64,000 nucleotides of DNA from Caldilineaceae bacterium SB0661_bin_34 (GCA_009841145.1 VXMJ01000083.1:25325-89324); one strand, 5' to 3'. Shown: positions 53,000 to 62,796, numbered from the stretch's first letter. Numbers and translations are program-made. Notes: a model not told the origin generated them from the sequence alone.

Positions 53000-53970
53000 G
53001 GCGTTGCACTTTCCATCACTTCCCGCGATCGATAGGCGAAACGGACAAACACGAACGTAACCAACAGGGTCAGGGCTGCCAAAATGACGCTGAGGGCTGC
53101 GGAACGTCCAATGTTGCGTGAAAGGAAGAGAGCTCGGTAAATGCTAATGCCCAGGATTTCGGTAGCCGAACCTGGTCCGCCCGTAAACATCGTGTAGACA
53201 ATGTCGAACGACTTGAGAATCCAAAGCACCCGAATCATGGAGGTTACGACAATGATGGGTCTCAGGTAGGGCATTGAAATGTGCCAAAATCGATACCAGC
53301 CGGATGCTCCATCGATGGCCGCAGCTTCAAGGATTTCGGCTGAAATCGCCCGTAGCCCGGCGAAGAGGGAGATTATAAAAAAGGGTGTGAACTGCCAGAT
53401 CTCGATCAGGATCACGGCAGGCATGGCCCATGTGGCGGTGTACCAGTTGATGTTGATGCCCACCAATCCCAAGAAGTAGCTCAACATGCCATTGGGGTAC
53501 ATGTACATGCGCCACATCATGCCTACCATCACGGGCATCAGCAGCGTCGGTATCATGAAACCGGTAAGGACAACCTGTCGCCCGAAAACATGCCGCCGGT
53601 TGAGCAGGACGGCGATTGCCAAGCCCAGGACAAGCTCGCACACGATACTCGTGCCAGCGTACAGTAGGGTTAGACGGAGGGAGTGGAACAGGGTCGAGGA
53701 CTGGGATGTGAGCAACCACTGGTAGTTGGCCAGTCCATCCCACTCGGCGGTTTCGTAGCTCTTCCCAAACGACCAGTTGAGAAAGCTGTACTGGAACATT
53801 CTCAGGGTGGGATAGAGCAGGACCCCGCAACTGGCAATGACGGCCGGGACAAGGCAGAGGTAGGGCAACCACAGCCTGAGCAACTGTCGGCGGCCGGCGC
53901 TTGGCCTGGTCGCCGCCAATGCATTGGCGGCGGTGCCGCGTATGTCGTCCACGCCTGGTGGGTTGCCCAT
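52996..53970 (-). CDS. CUT1-family sugar ABC transporter permease (MalF-like)
   Basis: 324 residues with six to seven membrane helices (LVPAVIASCGVLLYPTLRMF, VVLTGFMIPTLLMPVMVGMM). The EAA loop is EILEAAAIDGASGWYRFWHI. It pairs with the MalG-like protein. It begins 14 bases after a perfect 30-bp palindrome that separates it from the binding-protein gene. Confidence 0.93.
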   Translation of the reverse strand: MGNPPGVDDIRGTAANALAATRPSAGRRQLLRLWLPYLCLVPAVIASCGVLLYPTLRMFQYSFLNWSFGKSYETAEWDGLANYQWLLTSQSSTLFHSLRLTLLYAGTSIVCELVLGLAIAVLLNRRHVFGRQVVLTGFMIPTLLMPVMVGMMWRMYMYPNGMLSYFLGLVGININWYTATWAMPAVILIEIWQFTPFFIISLFAGLRAISAEILEAAAIDGASGWYRFWHISMPYLRPIIVVTSMIRVLWILKSFDIVYTMFTGGPGSATEILGISIYRALFLSRNIGRSAALSVILAALTLLVTFVFVRFAYRSREVMESATP

Positions 53971-53983
53971 TCGACTACAAGAG

Positions 53984-54013
53984 GGCCAGGGGACCGGTAC
54001 CGGTCCCCTGGCC
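53984..54013. repeat. Perfect 30-bp palindrome between binding-protein and permease genes
   Basis: Bases 53984-54013 are fully self-complementary, starting GGCCAGGGGACCGGT. On the minus strand it lies between the stop of the binding-protein gene (54057) and the start of the MalF-like gene (53970). There is no T tract, so it is probably an mRNA-stabilising or attenuating hairpin. Confidence 0.85.
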
Positions 54014-54056
54014 AGCGAGAACAGATGGGGAATGGTTGTTGATCGAGGCGGATCCG

Positions 54057-55487
54057 TTATTTCTGGGCCAGAATCTCATCCATCCCGGATTGAATGTTCT
54101 CGACTGCCTCTTCCGCTGAGATTTCCTCCGCTATCGCGCGTGAGACGTTGACAGACCAGACATTGAGATACTCCAGTACCCATTCAACCTGAGGCGTGGC
54201 GAAGTATCGGTTTGCATAGGCTGCGGCAGCTTGGTCCAAACCCAACAGGGTGGCTTCGATGTAAGGCCACTTCTCCTGGTTGGCAGGATCTTCCATAGCG
54301 GAGCGCCGGACCGGAGCGCCTCCATTTTCCAGCAGCAAATCCTGGTTGGCCCTGCCCAACATCCATTGGATGAAGGCATAGGCTGCTCCCTTGTTCTCGC
54401 CAGAAGCCGTCATGGCCACGCCGTGGGCGAAAGTTTGATTGAAACTGCCGTTCGGTCCTGCCGGCAACGGGGCAAAACCGGTCAGGTCCGTCACGATGCT
54501 CTCGTCGGGATTCAGGACCCCGGGCGAAAGCACTGAGGCTTCGATGGACATGGCCGCGAAGCCCTGTTTGTACTGATTGATGGCGTCGAACGGATCGAAG
54601 GATGCAATCCCCGGTACGCCGTGCTTGGCGATCTCGGTTTCCCACGCTATCGCTGCCACTGCCCCCTCCTTCTTGGCCAGCACAGCAGGCGTCACCTGGT
54701 CATCCAAATCCACGATTTGCCCACCAAAGGGGAAGACAATAATGGACCAAATCCAGTTTCCACCGCCCAGGGCCGGTCGCCCGCGGAAGGAAATCCCATG
54801 GACGGTGCGCCCGTCTTCCACAATCCCCTGATCGTTGATGAACTTGGCGGTCTCCAGCATTTCGTCATAGGTGGCCGGGACCGTCAGGTCCAATTCGTCA
54901 AAAATATCGGTCCGGTAAAACAGCAGGGCCACTTCACCGCTAATCGGCACTGCGTAACGGCTGCCGTCTTGGACCGAAGTAAACATCATCGTGTAGCCGG
55001 GATGCAGGTCGTCCCAGTCCAGCCAGGCTTCGGTTGCCACGTCCATTTCGTCATTGAGCCAGGCGTCCAGGGGTTCCAGGTAGCCCAGATTCCAGTATTC
55101 CGGCGCCTGGACTTCGGCCGTCATGACCAGATCGTAGGAGTTGGCCCCGGACGTGATGTCCAGGACAAACTTGTCCCTGACTTTGGCCAAGTCGGTTTCG
55201 TCATAGACCACCGTGATTCCCGTCAAATCCTCCCATTCGGCGGTGATCGCCTTCATGGCATTCAGGGTGGGATGCGCAAACCCGAGCATGTTGAGGGTAG
55301 TACCCCCATAGGCATCTCGGATTCCCGCAGCCCAAGTCAACAGTTCGTCCGAATAACGGTCGGCATACTGGCTCGTGTCGATCGGCGCCTCCGAAGGTTC
55401 GGAGGGCACCGCCGGCACACAGCCGGCCAGCACCACAACCAGCACCAGACTGAAGCAGGCGATCATCCAATTTCTGGCGTACAACAT
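54057..55487 (-). CDS. CUT1-family sugar-binding lipoprotein (SBP family 1)
   Basis: 476 residues from the ATG at 55487, with AGGGAG seven bases upstream; a TTG two codons earlier is less likely. Signal peptide with lipobox VLAGC followed by a Pro/Ser-rich linker. Family-1 features: TLNMLGFAHPTLNAMKAITA, VALLFYRTDIFDELDLTVPA, GAAYAFIQWMLGRANQDLLL. It feeds the MalF/MalG-like permeases directly downstream. Ligand unknown. Confidence 0.92.
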   Translation of the reverse strand: MLYARNWMIACFSLVLVVVLAGCVPAVPSEPSEAPIDTSQYADRYSDELLTWAAGIRDAYGGTTLNMLGFAHPTLNAMKAITAEWEDLTGITVVYDETDLAKVRDKFVLDITSGANSYDLVMTAEVQAPEYWNLGYLEPLDAWLNDEMDVATEAWLDWDDLHPGYTMMFTSVQDGSRYAVPISGEVALLFYRTDIFDELDLTVPATYDEMLETAKFINDQGIVEDGRTVHGISFRGRPALGGGNWIWSIIVFPFGGQIVDLDDQVTPAVLAKKEGAVAAIAWETEIAKHGVPGIASFDPFDAINQYKQGFAAMSIEASVLSPGVLNPDESIVTDLTGFAPLPAGPNGSFNQTFAHGVAMTASGENKGAAYAFIQWMLGRANQDLLLENGGAPVRRSAMEDPANQEKWPYIEATLLGLDQAAAAYANRYFATPQVEWVLEYLNVWSVNVSRAIAEEISAEEAVENIQSGMDEILAQK

Positions 55488-55759
55488 CGTCAATCTCCCT
55501 TGACTTCAAAGAGCGGACAGAAGAGAGGCCAAAACCTCCAATCACATCTCGGTTGCCGCCGACGGCGAGCGACAGTTGCCATTCAGAGCCGGCAGGCTAG
55601 GCAACTGTGCGTTCTGCTTGTCGGAATGCGCTCACATCAACTCGTTCACCTCCCCGCGCAGCCTTGTCTCGTCCTGGTTCCCTCATGCGCGGTTACATGT
55701 GCATGGGCCGGATCTTGAGGACGCGGCGCAACTTTCGGAATCGGACAGGTATCATCCCG

Positions 55760-56512
55760 TTACGAAACCGGGATGCCGTAAACCCTCGCCGCGGTCTTGC
55801 CCATGGTCCAGGCCCGATCCTCTGGATCGGGAATGGCCACTTCGTGGTTTTTGACCACTCCCTGCAGGTGGTGCCACGGCCAGTCCGAACCCATGGAGAC
55901 GCGGTCTGCCCCGATCTCCTCTACGAATTTGTTGATCCACCAACTGGGCATGAACGACGTGTCGACAATGATGTTGGGGGTACGGGCCGCTACGAGCAGG
56001 CCATCGGCAGCAGCCCATTCACAGCCGCCATGCGCCATGAAGACGGTCACGTTGGGGAACGAACGGGCCATTTCCTCAGTCTGCAATGGGGTGGTGAGAG
56101 GATTGTCGCCCAAGGTGTGCATCACCACCGGCAGGCTGTGTTCGTCAAGGATTTCGAAGAGCGGATCCAGCAGTACATGGTCCGAGTTGGCATGTTGATG
56201 CCACCAGCCGTGCAACTTCAGGCCCCGCACACCCAGGTCCTCAACACAACGCCGAAACTCGTCCGCGGCGTTGAGCTGTCGGGGATTGCACCAGGCCAGA
56301 CTGACGATACGGTCCGGATATTTGTTCTGAATACTAGCCTGATAATCGTTGTCCAAATCCAGATAGCCGAAAGTGACTCCCATGTCAACTCCAGCCGCGT
56401 CCATGTCGCGAAGATAGTCTTCGACAGAATTGGCAGGACTACCGGCGATGATTGCTTGGTGGCGGGCATCCTTTGCAACAGGGCCAACATGGGCATGACT
56501 ATCTATAATCAT
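55760..56512 (-). CDS. Amidohydrolase 2-family metal-dependent hydrolase
   Basis: 250 residues from the ATG at 56512, with GGAGAG about ten bases upstream. TIM-barrel metal hydrolase: MIIDSHAHVGP at the amino terminus (His-x-His), Lys in RGLKLHGWWHQH, His in VVMHTLGDN, AHGGCEWAAADG, and Asp in SMGSDWPWHH. Relatives hydrolyse or decarboxylate small acids and lactones. It lies 272 bases upstream of the sugar-transporter operon on the same strand and could act on the imported compound. Confidence 0.88.
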   Translation of the reverse strand: MIIDSHAHVGPVAKDARHQAIIAGSPANSVEDYLRDMDAAGVDMGVTFGYLDLDNDYQASIQNKYPDRIVSLAWCNPRQLNAADEFRRCVEDLGVRGLKLHGWWHQHANSDHVLLDPLFEILDEHSLPVVMHTLGDNPLTTPLQTEEMARSFPNVTVFMAHGGCEWAAADGLLVAARTPNIIVDTSFMPSWWINKFVEEIGADRVSMGSDWPWHHLQGVVKNHEVAIPDPEDRAWTMGKTAARVYGIPVS

Positions 56513-57358
56513 TTTGTGTCTCTCCAGCAAGCTGTAGGCAGGAATGCAGGTGGTTGTATTCTAGTTGTTTGATGACCGGCAAGATCAGCTGCCCGCGCTT
56601 GCCGGTTGTCCGAAATTGTGCATTTTTCAATCATCGCCAACTGGGCATCGACCATGCCGTGCACAAGGCGCATGGAACATCTGTAGTTTGGCCGGCAACA
56701 AGGCTCGGCAGCCGACGGTTGCTGTCGCCCAGTGTGTGGAACTCAATCATGGTGGCCCAATGCATGTGCAGCTTGCCGCTTGCCAATTCATCACCCTACC
56801 GCGTTGGCACGGGGCTGTCAAACCCATTTTTTGGGGACCGGTGCCTGCGGCGGCACCAACTCATCGTTGTGTACCGGATTGCAGCTTTGGCTTCAATTCG
56901 GCACAAGTGGAATCGGAGAGTGGGTGTGGGTCTCCGTACTTCGCGGTCGTCCCTTTACTTCATGTGGTGAAGGTCTGCCTGAATTTCCAGGCGTTTCGGT
57001 TTCCCGGGACGGAGGCTGTTGTGAGCTTCGAGCCATCCTCGACTTTGAAACCACCCGCTGCCGCGGTGTCGGGAGGACGTGCAAGCGAATCTCGGCCTGA
57101 GCCTTGGTGGGCAATCACCATGTGTGCCTGTTTTGCTGCACTGCCCTTGACCTGCTGTTCCGCGAAACCTCCGTCAACGGATCATCGTGGCCAAGCACAT
57201 ACGGGGCGGTTGCCTTGGGGAATGTCTGCCCGAAGTTCCGCCCCGACCGAATGCGATTGTCCGGGACCGGGTTCGAAGACCCCGTGGAACGGTCGTGTTT
57301 GTGTCACAATGGCGGGCCTTTTTGCCAAGGACATGCCGTCGGCTTGCAAGGGGACGCA
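56513..57358. other. About 850 bases without an intact gene
   Basis: Apart from the Uma2 remnant at 56848-56967, no credible coding sequence was seen on either strand. The region should hold the promoter of the amidohydrolase gene (minus strand, left end) and of the small membrane protein gene (plus strand, right end). Confidence 0.5.
56848..56967 (+). pseudogene. Remnant of a third Uma2 gene
   Basis: The frame reads RRHQLIVVYRIAALASIRHK, closely matching GRHQLIVVYLIEALVAILRK in the Uma2 protein at 50785. It is followed by WNRRVGVG and SSLYFMW, which line up with WNRPFEVV and GLYFQLEGRW. The metal-binding core is missing, so only the amino-terminal region survives. Confidence 0.7.
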
Positions 57359-57739
57359 GTGTTGGGCAGCAGCTTCAGACGCCTGATTGACTACACATCG
57401 GCAAACCGGGTTGACAAGTATTTCCTGGTGTACCTGGTCTGGCTCCTGGCCGCCGCGGCGTGGGTGTGGACCCTGCTGATCTCGCCCCAGGCCATGGCCG
57501 GCATGCTGGATGTACTCGGCGTGCATCGGTTCACCATTTCCGCCATCCAGCGTTTCGGGTTCGTGTTGTTGGGTTTGGCCTGGCTGGTGGCAACCCTGTG
57601 GACCGAACACTATCTGCGAACCAGTGTGTCGAAGCAACGCGTGGTGCGTTCGGTGGTGCGTGTTGTCATTGCCACCATCGTCATATTCATCGTCACGACC
57701 TTGGTGCAGTTGTCCCCAGTCCTCGTCCAATTGATCTGA
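57359..57739 (+). CDS. Small three-helix membrane protein, unknown function
   Basis: 126 residues from a GTG with AAGGGGA five bases upstream; the in-frame extension further upstream has no coding character. Three hydrophobic helices: YFLVYLVWLLAAAAWVWTLL, RFGFVLLGLAWLVATLWTEH and RVVIATIVIFIVTTLVQLSP. No family recognised. It precedes the sulfatase gene by 47 bases on the same strand and may be co-transcribed with it. Confidence 0.65.
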   Translation: MLGSSFRRLIDYTSANRVDKYFLVYLVWLLAAAAWVWTLLISPQAMAGMLDVLGVHRFTISAIQRFGFVLLGLAWLVATLWTEHYLRTSVSKQRVVRSVVRVVIATIVIFIVTTLVQLSPVLVQLI

Positions 57740-57786
57740 GCCCCTGCCCGATAACCGGCGATGCCGGGCCCACAAACTGAATCCGC

Positions 57787-59238
57787 ATGGCGTTCGCTTT
57801 GCCCAGCCGACCAAACCTGCTGTTCCTGATGGCGGATCAGATGCAGGCGGCCGTGCTGGATGACGGCAATCCCTGTCTGACCCCCAACTTCGCGGCCCTG
57901 CAGGCACGGGGCATTCGGTTCACGCGGGCCCACACGCCCAACGCGATTTGTTCGCCGGCCCGCGCCAGTCTGATGACGGGCCTGTTGCCACACAACCACA
58001 ACGTGTGGACCGTGACCCATACGGTCAGGCCGGATCGGGCCGTCCTGCGTCCCGCGCGGCACTGGGCTGAGGAGCTGAGGCAGGCCGGCTACCGCACCGG
58101 CTACTTCGGCAAGTGGCATGTCGAGCACACGGAGGAGCCAGGACGTTTCGGCTGGGAGACTTCGGCCACGGCAGCCTCGCCCCAGGTGCTCGAGGCGGTT
58201 GGCAGGGCAGGGCAAAGGATGTCCGAGGGCCGCTGGCAACACGAGGGCTGGCTGACACCCAGGCCTGGATATACATCCCATCGGTTCTGTGGCGTGACCG
58301 AAGTTCCGCCGGAAGAGAGAGGCCTCGGCATCCATGTGTCCAACGCAGCTTCCTACTTGGCCGACGTGACGACGGGGCAGGATCCCTGGGCCTGTTTCGT
58401 AAGCGTCCTGGAGCCGCACGACCCGTTTTTCACTGGGCGGGAAGCCTTTGACCGGTACAACGGTGTGGACGTGTCGGTTTCACCCACGTTGCGGGACAAC
58501 CTGATCGGCCGCCCGGAAATCTACGCGCGGGCTCGGGCGCCTTGGCGTGACTGGAATGAGGAGGACCACCGGAACGCAGCAGTCTGTTATTACGCCTCCG
58601 TCACGGAGATCGATACGCTCTTCGGACGGCTGCTGGATCAGCTGGAGGCGGCGGGCCAGGCGGACAACACCATTGTCGTCCTGACCTCCGATCACGGCGA
58701 GGCCCTGGGCGCCCACGGCCTCTATTGCAAGAACTACGGCGCCGGCGAGGAGATTTACCGGGTTCCGATGGTATTGGCCGGGCCGGGCATTAAGTCGGGG
58801 CGGGAATCCGACGTCTTGGTGGGGCTGCAGGATCTGCATCCCACGCTTCTGGATTTGCTGGGGCTGGACAGCCCGGAGAACCCGGACAGCTCTTCGTTTG
58901 CGGATCTCTGCCGGGCCGACAGTGAACAGTTGGCGGACGATCGGTGCGGGTATGCGGAATACGAGGGCACCCGCTTCCAACTGACCCAGCGGATCCTGTG
59001 GGAAGGTGATTGGAAGTATGTCTTCAACGGCTTTGCCCACGACGAACTGTACAACTTGGCCGACGATCCACATGAGGAGTGCAACCTGCTGGCTGACTCC
59101 GACCAAGGGTCTGCGGAGGCCGACCGGCTGCTGTCCCTGATCTGGGGACGCATCAAGGAGACAGGAGATCTGACCCTCCTCAACTCGCAGTATCCGGCAT
59201 TGCAAATTGGTTCCGTAGGGCCGGAAGCCGCGTTGTAG
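57787..59238 (+). CDS. Sulfatase (alkaline phosphatase superfamily)
   Basis: 483 residues. Metal-binding start PNLLFLMADQM, formylglycine signature CSPARASLMTG with Cys55 as the residue converted to formylglycine, GYFGKWHVEHTEE, and TSDHGEALGAHG near residue 300. A closing sulfatase segment (LYNLADDPHEECNLLAD) is also present. No signal peptide is visible, so it is probably cytosolic. It removes sulfate from sugars, lipids or aromatics in relatives. Neighbouring dehydrogenases and the GH16 enzyme fit sulfated-glycan use, by inference only. No formylglycine-generating enzyme gene is in the window. Confidence 0.93.
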   Translation: MAFALPSRPNLLFLMADQMQAAVLDDGNPCLTPNFAALQARGIRFTRAHTPNAICSPARASLMTGLLPHNHNVWTVTHTVRPDRAVLRPARHWAEELRQAGYRTGYFGKWHVEHTEEPGRFGWETSATAASPQVLEAVGRAGQRMSEGRWQHEGWLTPRPGYTSHRFCGVTEVPPEERGLGIHVSNAASYLADVTTGQDPWACFVSVLEPHDPFFTGREAFDRYNGVDVSVSPTLRDNLIGRPEIYARARAPWRDWNEEDHRNAAVCYYASVTEIDTLFGRLLDQLEAAGQADNTIVVLTSDHGEALGAHGLYCKNYGAGEEIYRVPMVLAGPGIKSGRESDVLVGLQDLHPTLLDLLGLDSPENPDSSSFADLCRADSEQLADDRCGYAEYEGTRFQLTQRILWEGDWKYVFNGFAHDELYNLADDPHEECNLLADSDQGSAEADRLLSLIWGRIKETGDLTLLNSQYPALQIGSVGPEAAL

Positions 59239-59310
59239 TTTCCGAGTAGGCCTCCGTTCGGACTCGCCGCAATGGAACTAGCCGTGGCCCCGGGCCGACG
59301 GCGGCCGGGT

Positions 59311-60327
59311 CTACACGGGATTCGGAACCTGCCAGTCAATTACGGATCCCAGCAGTTCCGGGGTCTGGCGATTGAGGATGCGGGCGCACCAATCCGGCAT
59401 GTCCTCGACCGGAATTTTGTGGGAGATGGTCTTGTGCCAAGGCAGCACGCCCAGGGCCATCTGGCTAAGGACCGCTTCGCGGCACGGCTCCAGACCATCG
59501 TCGCAAGGATAGTAGGCGGTAAGGCGGCGGTGATGGGCCGGCATAAAGCGCGTGGCGACGGGTGCTTCGCCATAGACGGCCAGGTAGACAAACTTGCCGT
59601 GCATGCGTACGAGGGAGATGGCCTGATCGATGAGGGATCCCACGCCGGTGCCTTCGAAGGAGACATCCACGCCGTCCGAACCCGCAATCGCCCTGACCTG
59701 CTCCAACACGTCGCCGTCGGCCGGATTGATGACGGCCGCGGCACCGAACTGCCTGGCCAAATCCAACCGGTTCGGCATCATGTCGATGGCGATTGGCTTG
59801 GCTCCGCGCAGGAAACAGGCGGCCACCACGCCCAGGCCGATCAACCCGACACCCTGGACCGCCACCCAGTCCCCCATGCGCACGCCGGCCATGTCCACGG
59901 CGTTGAGGCCGACCGCGGGCATGACGAACATGGAGGCCGTGGCGCCGTCCACTCCTGCCGGCAGGGGTTCGACCCGCTGCTTTTCCGAGTGGATGACGTG
60001 GCTGGCCCAGGTGCCACTCCGTTGCAGGACCTCCTTGCCGTCGACTTCCATCGGCATGGTGCTGGTTCGGAAATAGACGGGATCCCCGGGTTGGAACCGC
60101 TCGACTTCCGGTCCCACAGCCTCGATGCGGCCGGTGCCCTGATAGCCCAGGACCATGGGGAATTCCCCGTAGTAGCGCGTGCCGCGCACGGCCGTGAACT
60201 CCGTGCCAACGCTGATACCGGAGTAGTGGGTCCGGATCAGGACTTCGTCACCCACCAGGTCGGGAATGGGAAAGGTGCCCACATGGAAGGTCTTGTCTTC
60301 GTTTACATAGACGGCGGTGGCCTGCAT
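59311..60327 (-). CDS. Medium-chain (zinc-type) alcohol/sugar dehydrogenase
   Basis: 338 residues, MDR fold: GroES-like amino-terminal domain (DEVLIRTHYSGISVGTEF, MVLGYQGTGRIEAVGPEVER) and Rossmann domain (VQGVGLIGLGVVAACFLRGA). The catalytic zinc Cys usual after the RTHYSGI segment is replaced by Ser, so zinc may be absent, as in several bacterial subfamilies. It probably oxidises a sugar or polyol with NAD(P). It precedes the hydroxyacid dehydrogenase stop-to-start region on the same strand with a 53-base gap. Confidence 0.88.
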   Translation of the reverse strand: MQATAVYVNEDKTFHVGTFPIPDLVGDEVLIRTHYSGISVGTEFTAVRGTRYYGEFPMVLGYQGTGRIEAVGPEVERFQPGDPVYFRTSTMPMEVDGKEVLQRSGTWASHVIHSEKQRVEPLPAGVDGATASMFVMPAVGLNAVDMAGVRMGDWVAVQGVGLIGLGVVAACFLRGAKPIAIDMMPNRLDLARQFGAAAVINPADGDVLEQVRAIAGSDGVDVSFEGTGVGSLIDQAISLVRMHGKFVYLAVYGEAPVATRFMPAHHRRLTAYYPCDDGLEPCREAVLSQMALGVLPWHKTISHKIPVEDMPDWCARILNRQTPELLGSVIDWQVPNPV

Positions 60328-60380
60328 GGTTCAAGGCTCCTCGATGGCGGAACGCAAAGACGGAATGGGTGACCCCATCC

Positions 60381-61334
60381 CTAATTCAGTGGATAGACGG
60401 GTTCATTGCCGGAGAGTACGTTTACGACATCCTGCGAGGCTTTGACCTGCATGTCCGTCTTGGCGGCTTCCGAATACCAGGCCGCGTGCGGAGTCACGAT
60501 GACATTGGGTTCGTGCAGGAGTGGATGATCCGGTGGCGGGGGTTCCGTTTCGAACACGTCCAGGGCAGCGCCTGCGATTGTGCCGGAGCGGACGGCTGCG
60601 AGCAGGGCCTCCTCGTCGATCAAGGGGCCCCGGGCCGTGTTGATGATCCGAGCCGTCGGCTTCATGGCGGCCAGGGCTTCGGTATTGATGATGTGGCGGG
60701 TTTCCGGCATGGAGGGAACATGCAGGGAGATGTAGTCCGATTCGGCCAGTACCCGATCCATGTCCGCAGGTTCGATACCTGTGGCCCGGATGTCCTCATC
60801 GGGAATCACCGGATCGTAGCCGAGGGTGCGCATGCCCAGCCCCAAGCCCTTGAGTGCGGTCTGGTGTCCAATGCGGCCCAAGCCGAGAACTCCCAGGGTT
60901 TGATCCTGGATACGCTGGACCGTGCCCATAGCTCCGTAGTCCCACCGGCCCTCGGCACTGGCCTTGAGCAGAGACTCCATGTTGCGGGCCATGACCAGCA
61001 GCAGCGTGATGGCGTGGGTGGAGACTTCATGCACCCCGTAGTCGGGCACATAGGTGATGCGCACCCCGCGTTCGGTGGCGGCCGGCACGTCGATGTTGTC
61101 GTAGCCCACCCCCAGCCGGGTTACCACCCGGCAGTTGGGCATGCGGTCCAGCCGCGGCCCGTCAATGGGTTGCAGCGATACGATCAGGCCGTCGCAGCGT
61201 TCGAGATCCGCCTGTGCCTCGGGCTCGTTGAAGTGTGGGTGTGCCGTCACTTCCAGGCCCGCATCAAGCAGAACCTTGATCCCCGGGTCTTCCGGAGAAA
61301 CACTGCGATGGCCGATCACGACACGCTGGCTCAT
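60381..61334 (-). CDS. D-isomer-specific 2-hydroxyacid dehydrogenase
   Basis: 317 residues from the ATG at 61334, preceded by AGGTGA. NAD-binding motif LGVLGLGRIGHQTALKGL. Catalytic Arg is in NTARGPLIDEEALL, Glu in VFETEPPPPDHPLL and His in VTPHAAWYSEAAK. The substrate domain includes VVTRLGVGYDNIDVPAATER. Such enzymes interconvert 2-keto and D-2-hydroxy acids. It is upstream of the MDR gene on the same strand and both may serve one sugar-acid route. Confidence 0.92.
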   Translation of the reverse strand: MSQRVVIGHRSVSPEDPGIKVLLDAGLEVTAHPHFNEPEAQADLERCDGLIVSLQPIDGPRLDRMPNCRVVTRLGVGYDNIDVPAATERGVRITYVPDYGVHEVSTHAITLLLVMARNMESLLKASAEGRWDYGAMGTVQRIQDQTLGVLGLGRIGHQTALKGLGLGMRTLGYDPVIPDEDIRATGIEPADMDRVLAESDYISLHVPSMPETRHIINTEALAAMKPTARIINTARGPLIDEEALLAAVRSGTIAGAALDVFETEPPPPDHPLLHEPNVIVTPHAAWYSEAAKTDMQVKASQDVVNVLSGNEPVYPLN

Positions 61335-61687
61335 GGATTTCACCTGACTGGCTGTTTGTTGCATGCCGATGCCCGGCGTTTCGGGACCCGAACTCGGCCG
61401 GAACCCTCGGCATGTCTCCGTGGATAGATGTCAATGATCACACACCGCAGGGCCAACAGGTCAATGAACGGCAGGATCCGGTTCACCTTGGACGGTCTCG
61501 CCGGGGAGTGCACTTCACTGCACGCCGTTTGCCTGCGACGGTCTCGATGTGCCCAGGCTGCGGCAGCCCTTGTGGGGGGCCGAATGGCCGCGCACGCATC
61601 CGACCTGCTACGGTTGAGGGACCCGAAACAGTCCGGGCGGAAGTTTCCCGCAGGCGGCCTGCCGACGTCAGTCACTGAGATGTCCTC
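61335..61687. other. Divergent intergenic region
   Basis: 353 bases between the minus-strand hydroxyacid dehydrogenase gene and the plus-strand GH16 gene. It should carry two promoters; no clear hexamers, repeats or genes were seen. Confidence 0.4.
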
Positions 61688-62584
61688 ATGCACAATCCCC
61701 CCCGTTGCACTGTACGCAGACGCGGCGCGTCCCTGTTGATGGCTGTCTGCCTCCTGTCCCTCGGTTCGTGCACGCCCGACCAACTGCCTGCATGGCTGGA
61801 CATGGGGGCGGCAAAGGTCACTCATTTGCAGGTGTCGGCACCCGAAGGATGCGATCTGGTCTGGTCCGACGAATTCGACTACGAGGGGCTGCCCGATCCG
61901 GAGCGGTGGCGGTACGACCGGGGCGGCCACGGCTGGGGCAACCATGAACTCCAGTTCTACACCGAGTCCAGGTCGGAAAACGCGCGGGTGGAAGACGGGC
62001 TGCTGGTCATTGAGGCCCACCGGGAAACCTTCCAGGGCAACGGCTACACCTCGGCCCGCGTCCTGTCGCGGCAGGAGTGGACCTACGGCAGGTTTGAGAT
62101 CGCAGCCCGTTTGCCGTCCGGACGCGGCACCTGGCCGGCCATCTGGATGCTGCCGGACCTGCGGAAGCATGGCGGGTGGCCCCGGGCGGGGGAAATCGAC
62201 ATCATGGAGCATGTGGGCTTCAATCCGGACACGGTGCATTCAACAGTGCACACCGCGGCCTACAACCACATGCTGGGGACCCACCAGGGAGCTTCAATCC
62301 ATGTGCCCACGGCGCGCTCGGAGTTCAACCTGTATGCCGTGGAGTGGACCCCGTCCGAGATTCGGGGCTTTGTCAATGACAACCACTACTTCACATTCGC
62401 GAACGAGAGGCTGACGGATCCGGACGCCGACTTCCGGCACTGGCCGTTCGACAAGCCGTTCCACTTGATTCTCAACATCGCAGTGGGAGGCAGTTGGGGA
62501 GGCCGGCACGGTGTGGATCCGGAGATATGGCCACAGCGCATGGAAGTGGACTGGGTGCGGGTATACGACTGTGGTCAGCCATGA
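61688..62584 (+). CDS. Secreted GH16-family beta-glucanase lipoprotein
   Basis: 298 residues. Signal sequence with lipobox SLGSC (Cys28), so it is exported and lipid-anchored. Mature part is a jelly-roll GH16 enzyme: DLVWSDEFDYEGLPDPERWR, NHELQFYTESRSENARVEDG, TYGRFEIAARLPSGRGTWPA. The catalytic motif is GEIDIMEHVG, with the nucleophile Glu and acid/base Glu flanking Asp. The end reads WPQRMEVDWVRVYDC. It probably cuts laminarin-like beta-1,3-glucans, releasing oligosaccharides for the sugar transporter. Confidence 0.95.
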   Translation: MHNPPRCTVRRRGASLLMAVCLLSLGSCTPDQLPAWLDMGAAKVTHLQVSAPEGCDLVWSDEFDYEGLPDPERWRYDRGGHGWGNHELQFYTESRSENARVEDGLLVIEAHRETFQGNGYTSARVLSRQEWTYGRFEIAARLPSGRGTWPAIWMLPDLRKHGGWPRAGEIDIMEHVGFNPDTVHSTVHTAAYNHMLGTHQGASIHVPTARSEFNLYAVEWTPSEIRGFVNDNHYFTFANERLTDPDADFRHWPFDKPFHLILNIAVGGSWGGRHGVDPEIWPQRMEVDWVRVYDCGQP

Positions 62585-62796
62585 CAAGCACGGCGATGGC
62601 ATTTGTTCGCGCACTCTGCCGACCTGACCTGTCTGTCGGGCTCAGCAGTCAAATCGCATAAGTTTCAGCCAAATCCCTTCACCCATATGAATGGATCATG
62701 GCCAAGTTGGACTTTCGCCAACCGCAAACCATGGGGCCGGACACCTGATCCACAGGTTTAGGGAGAGAACCCACAGGGAACCAATCCAACGGATCC

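Noticed and set aside
54621..55718. Long plus-strand open frame opposite the sugar-binding protein
   Set aside because: No recognisable domain; the minus strand encodes a complete lipoprotein.
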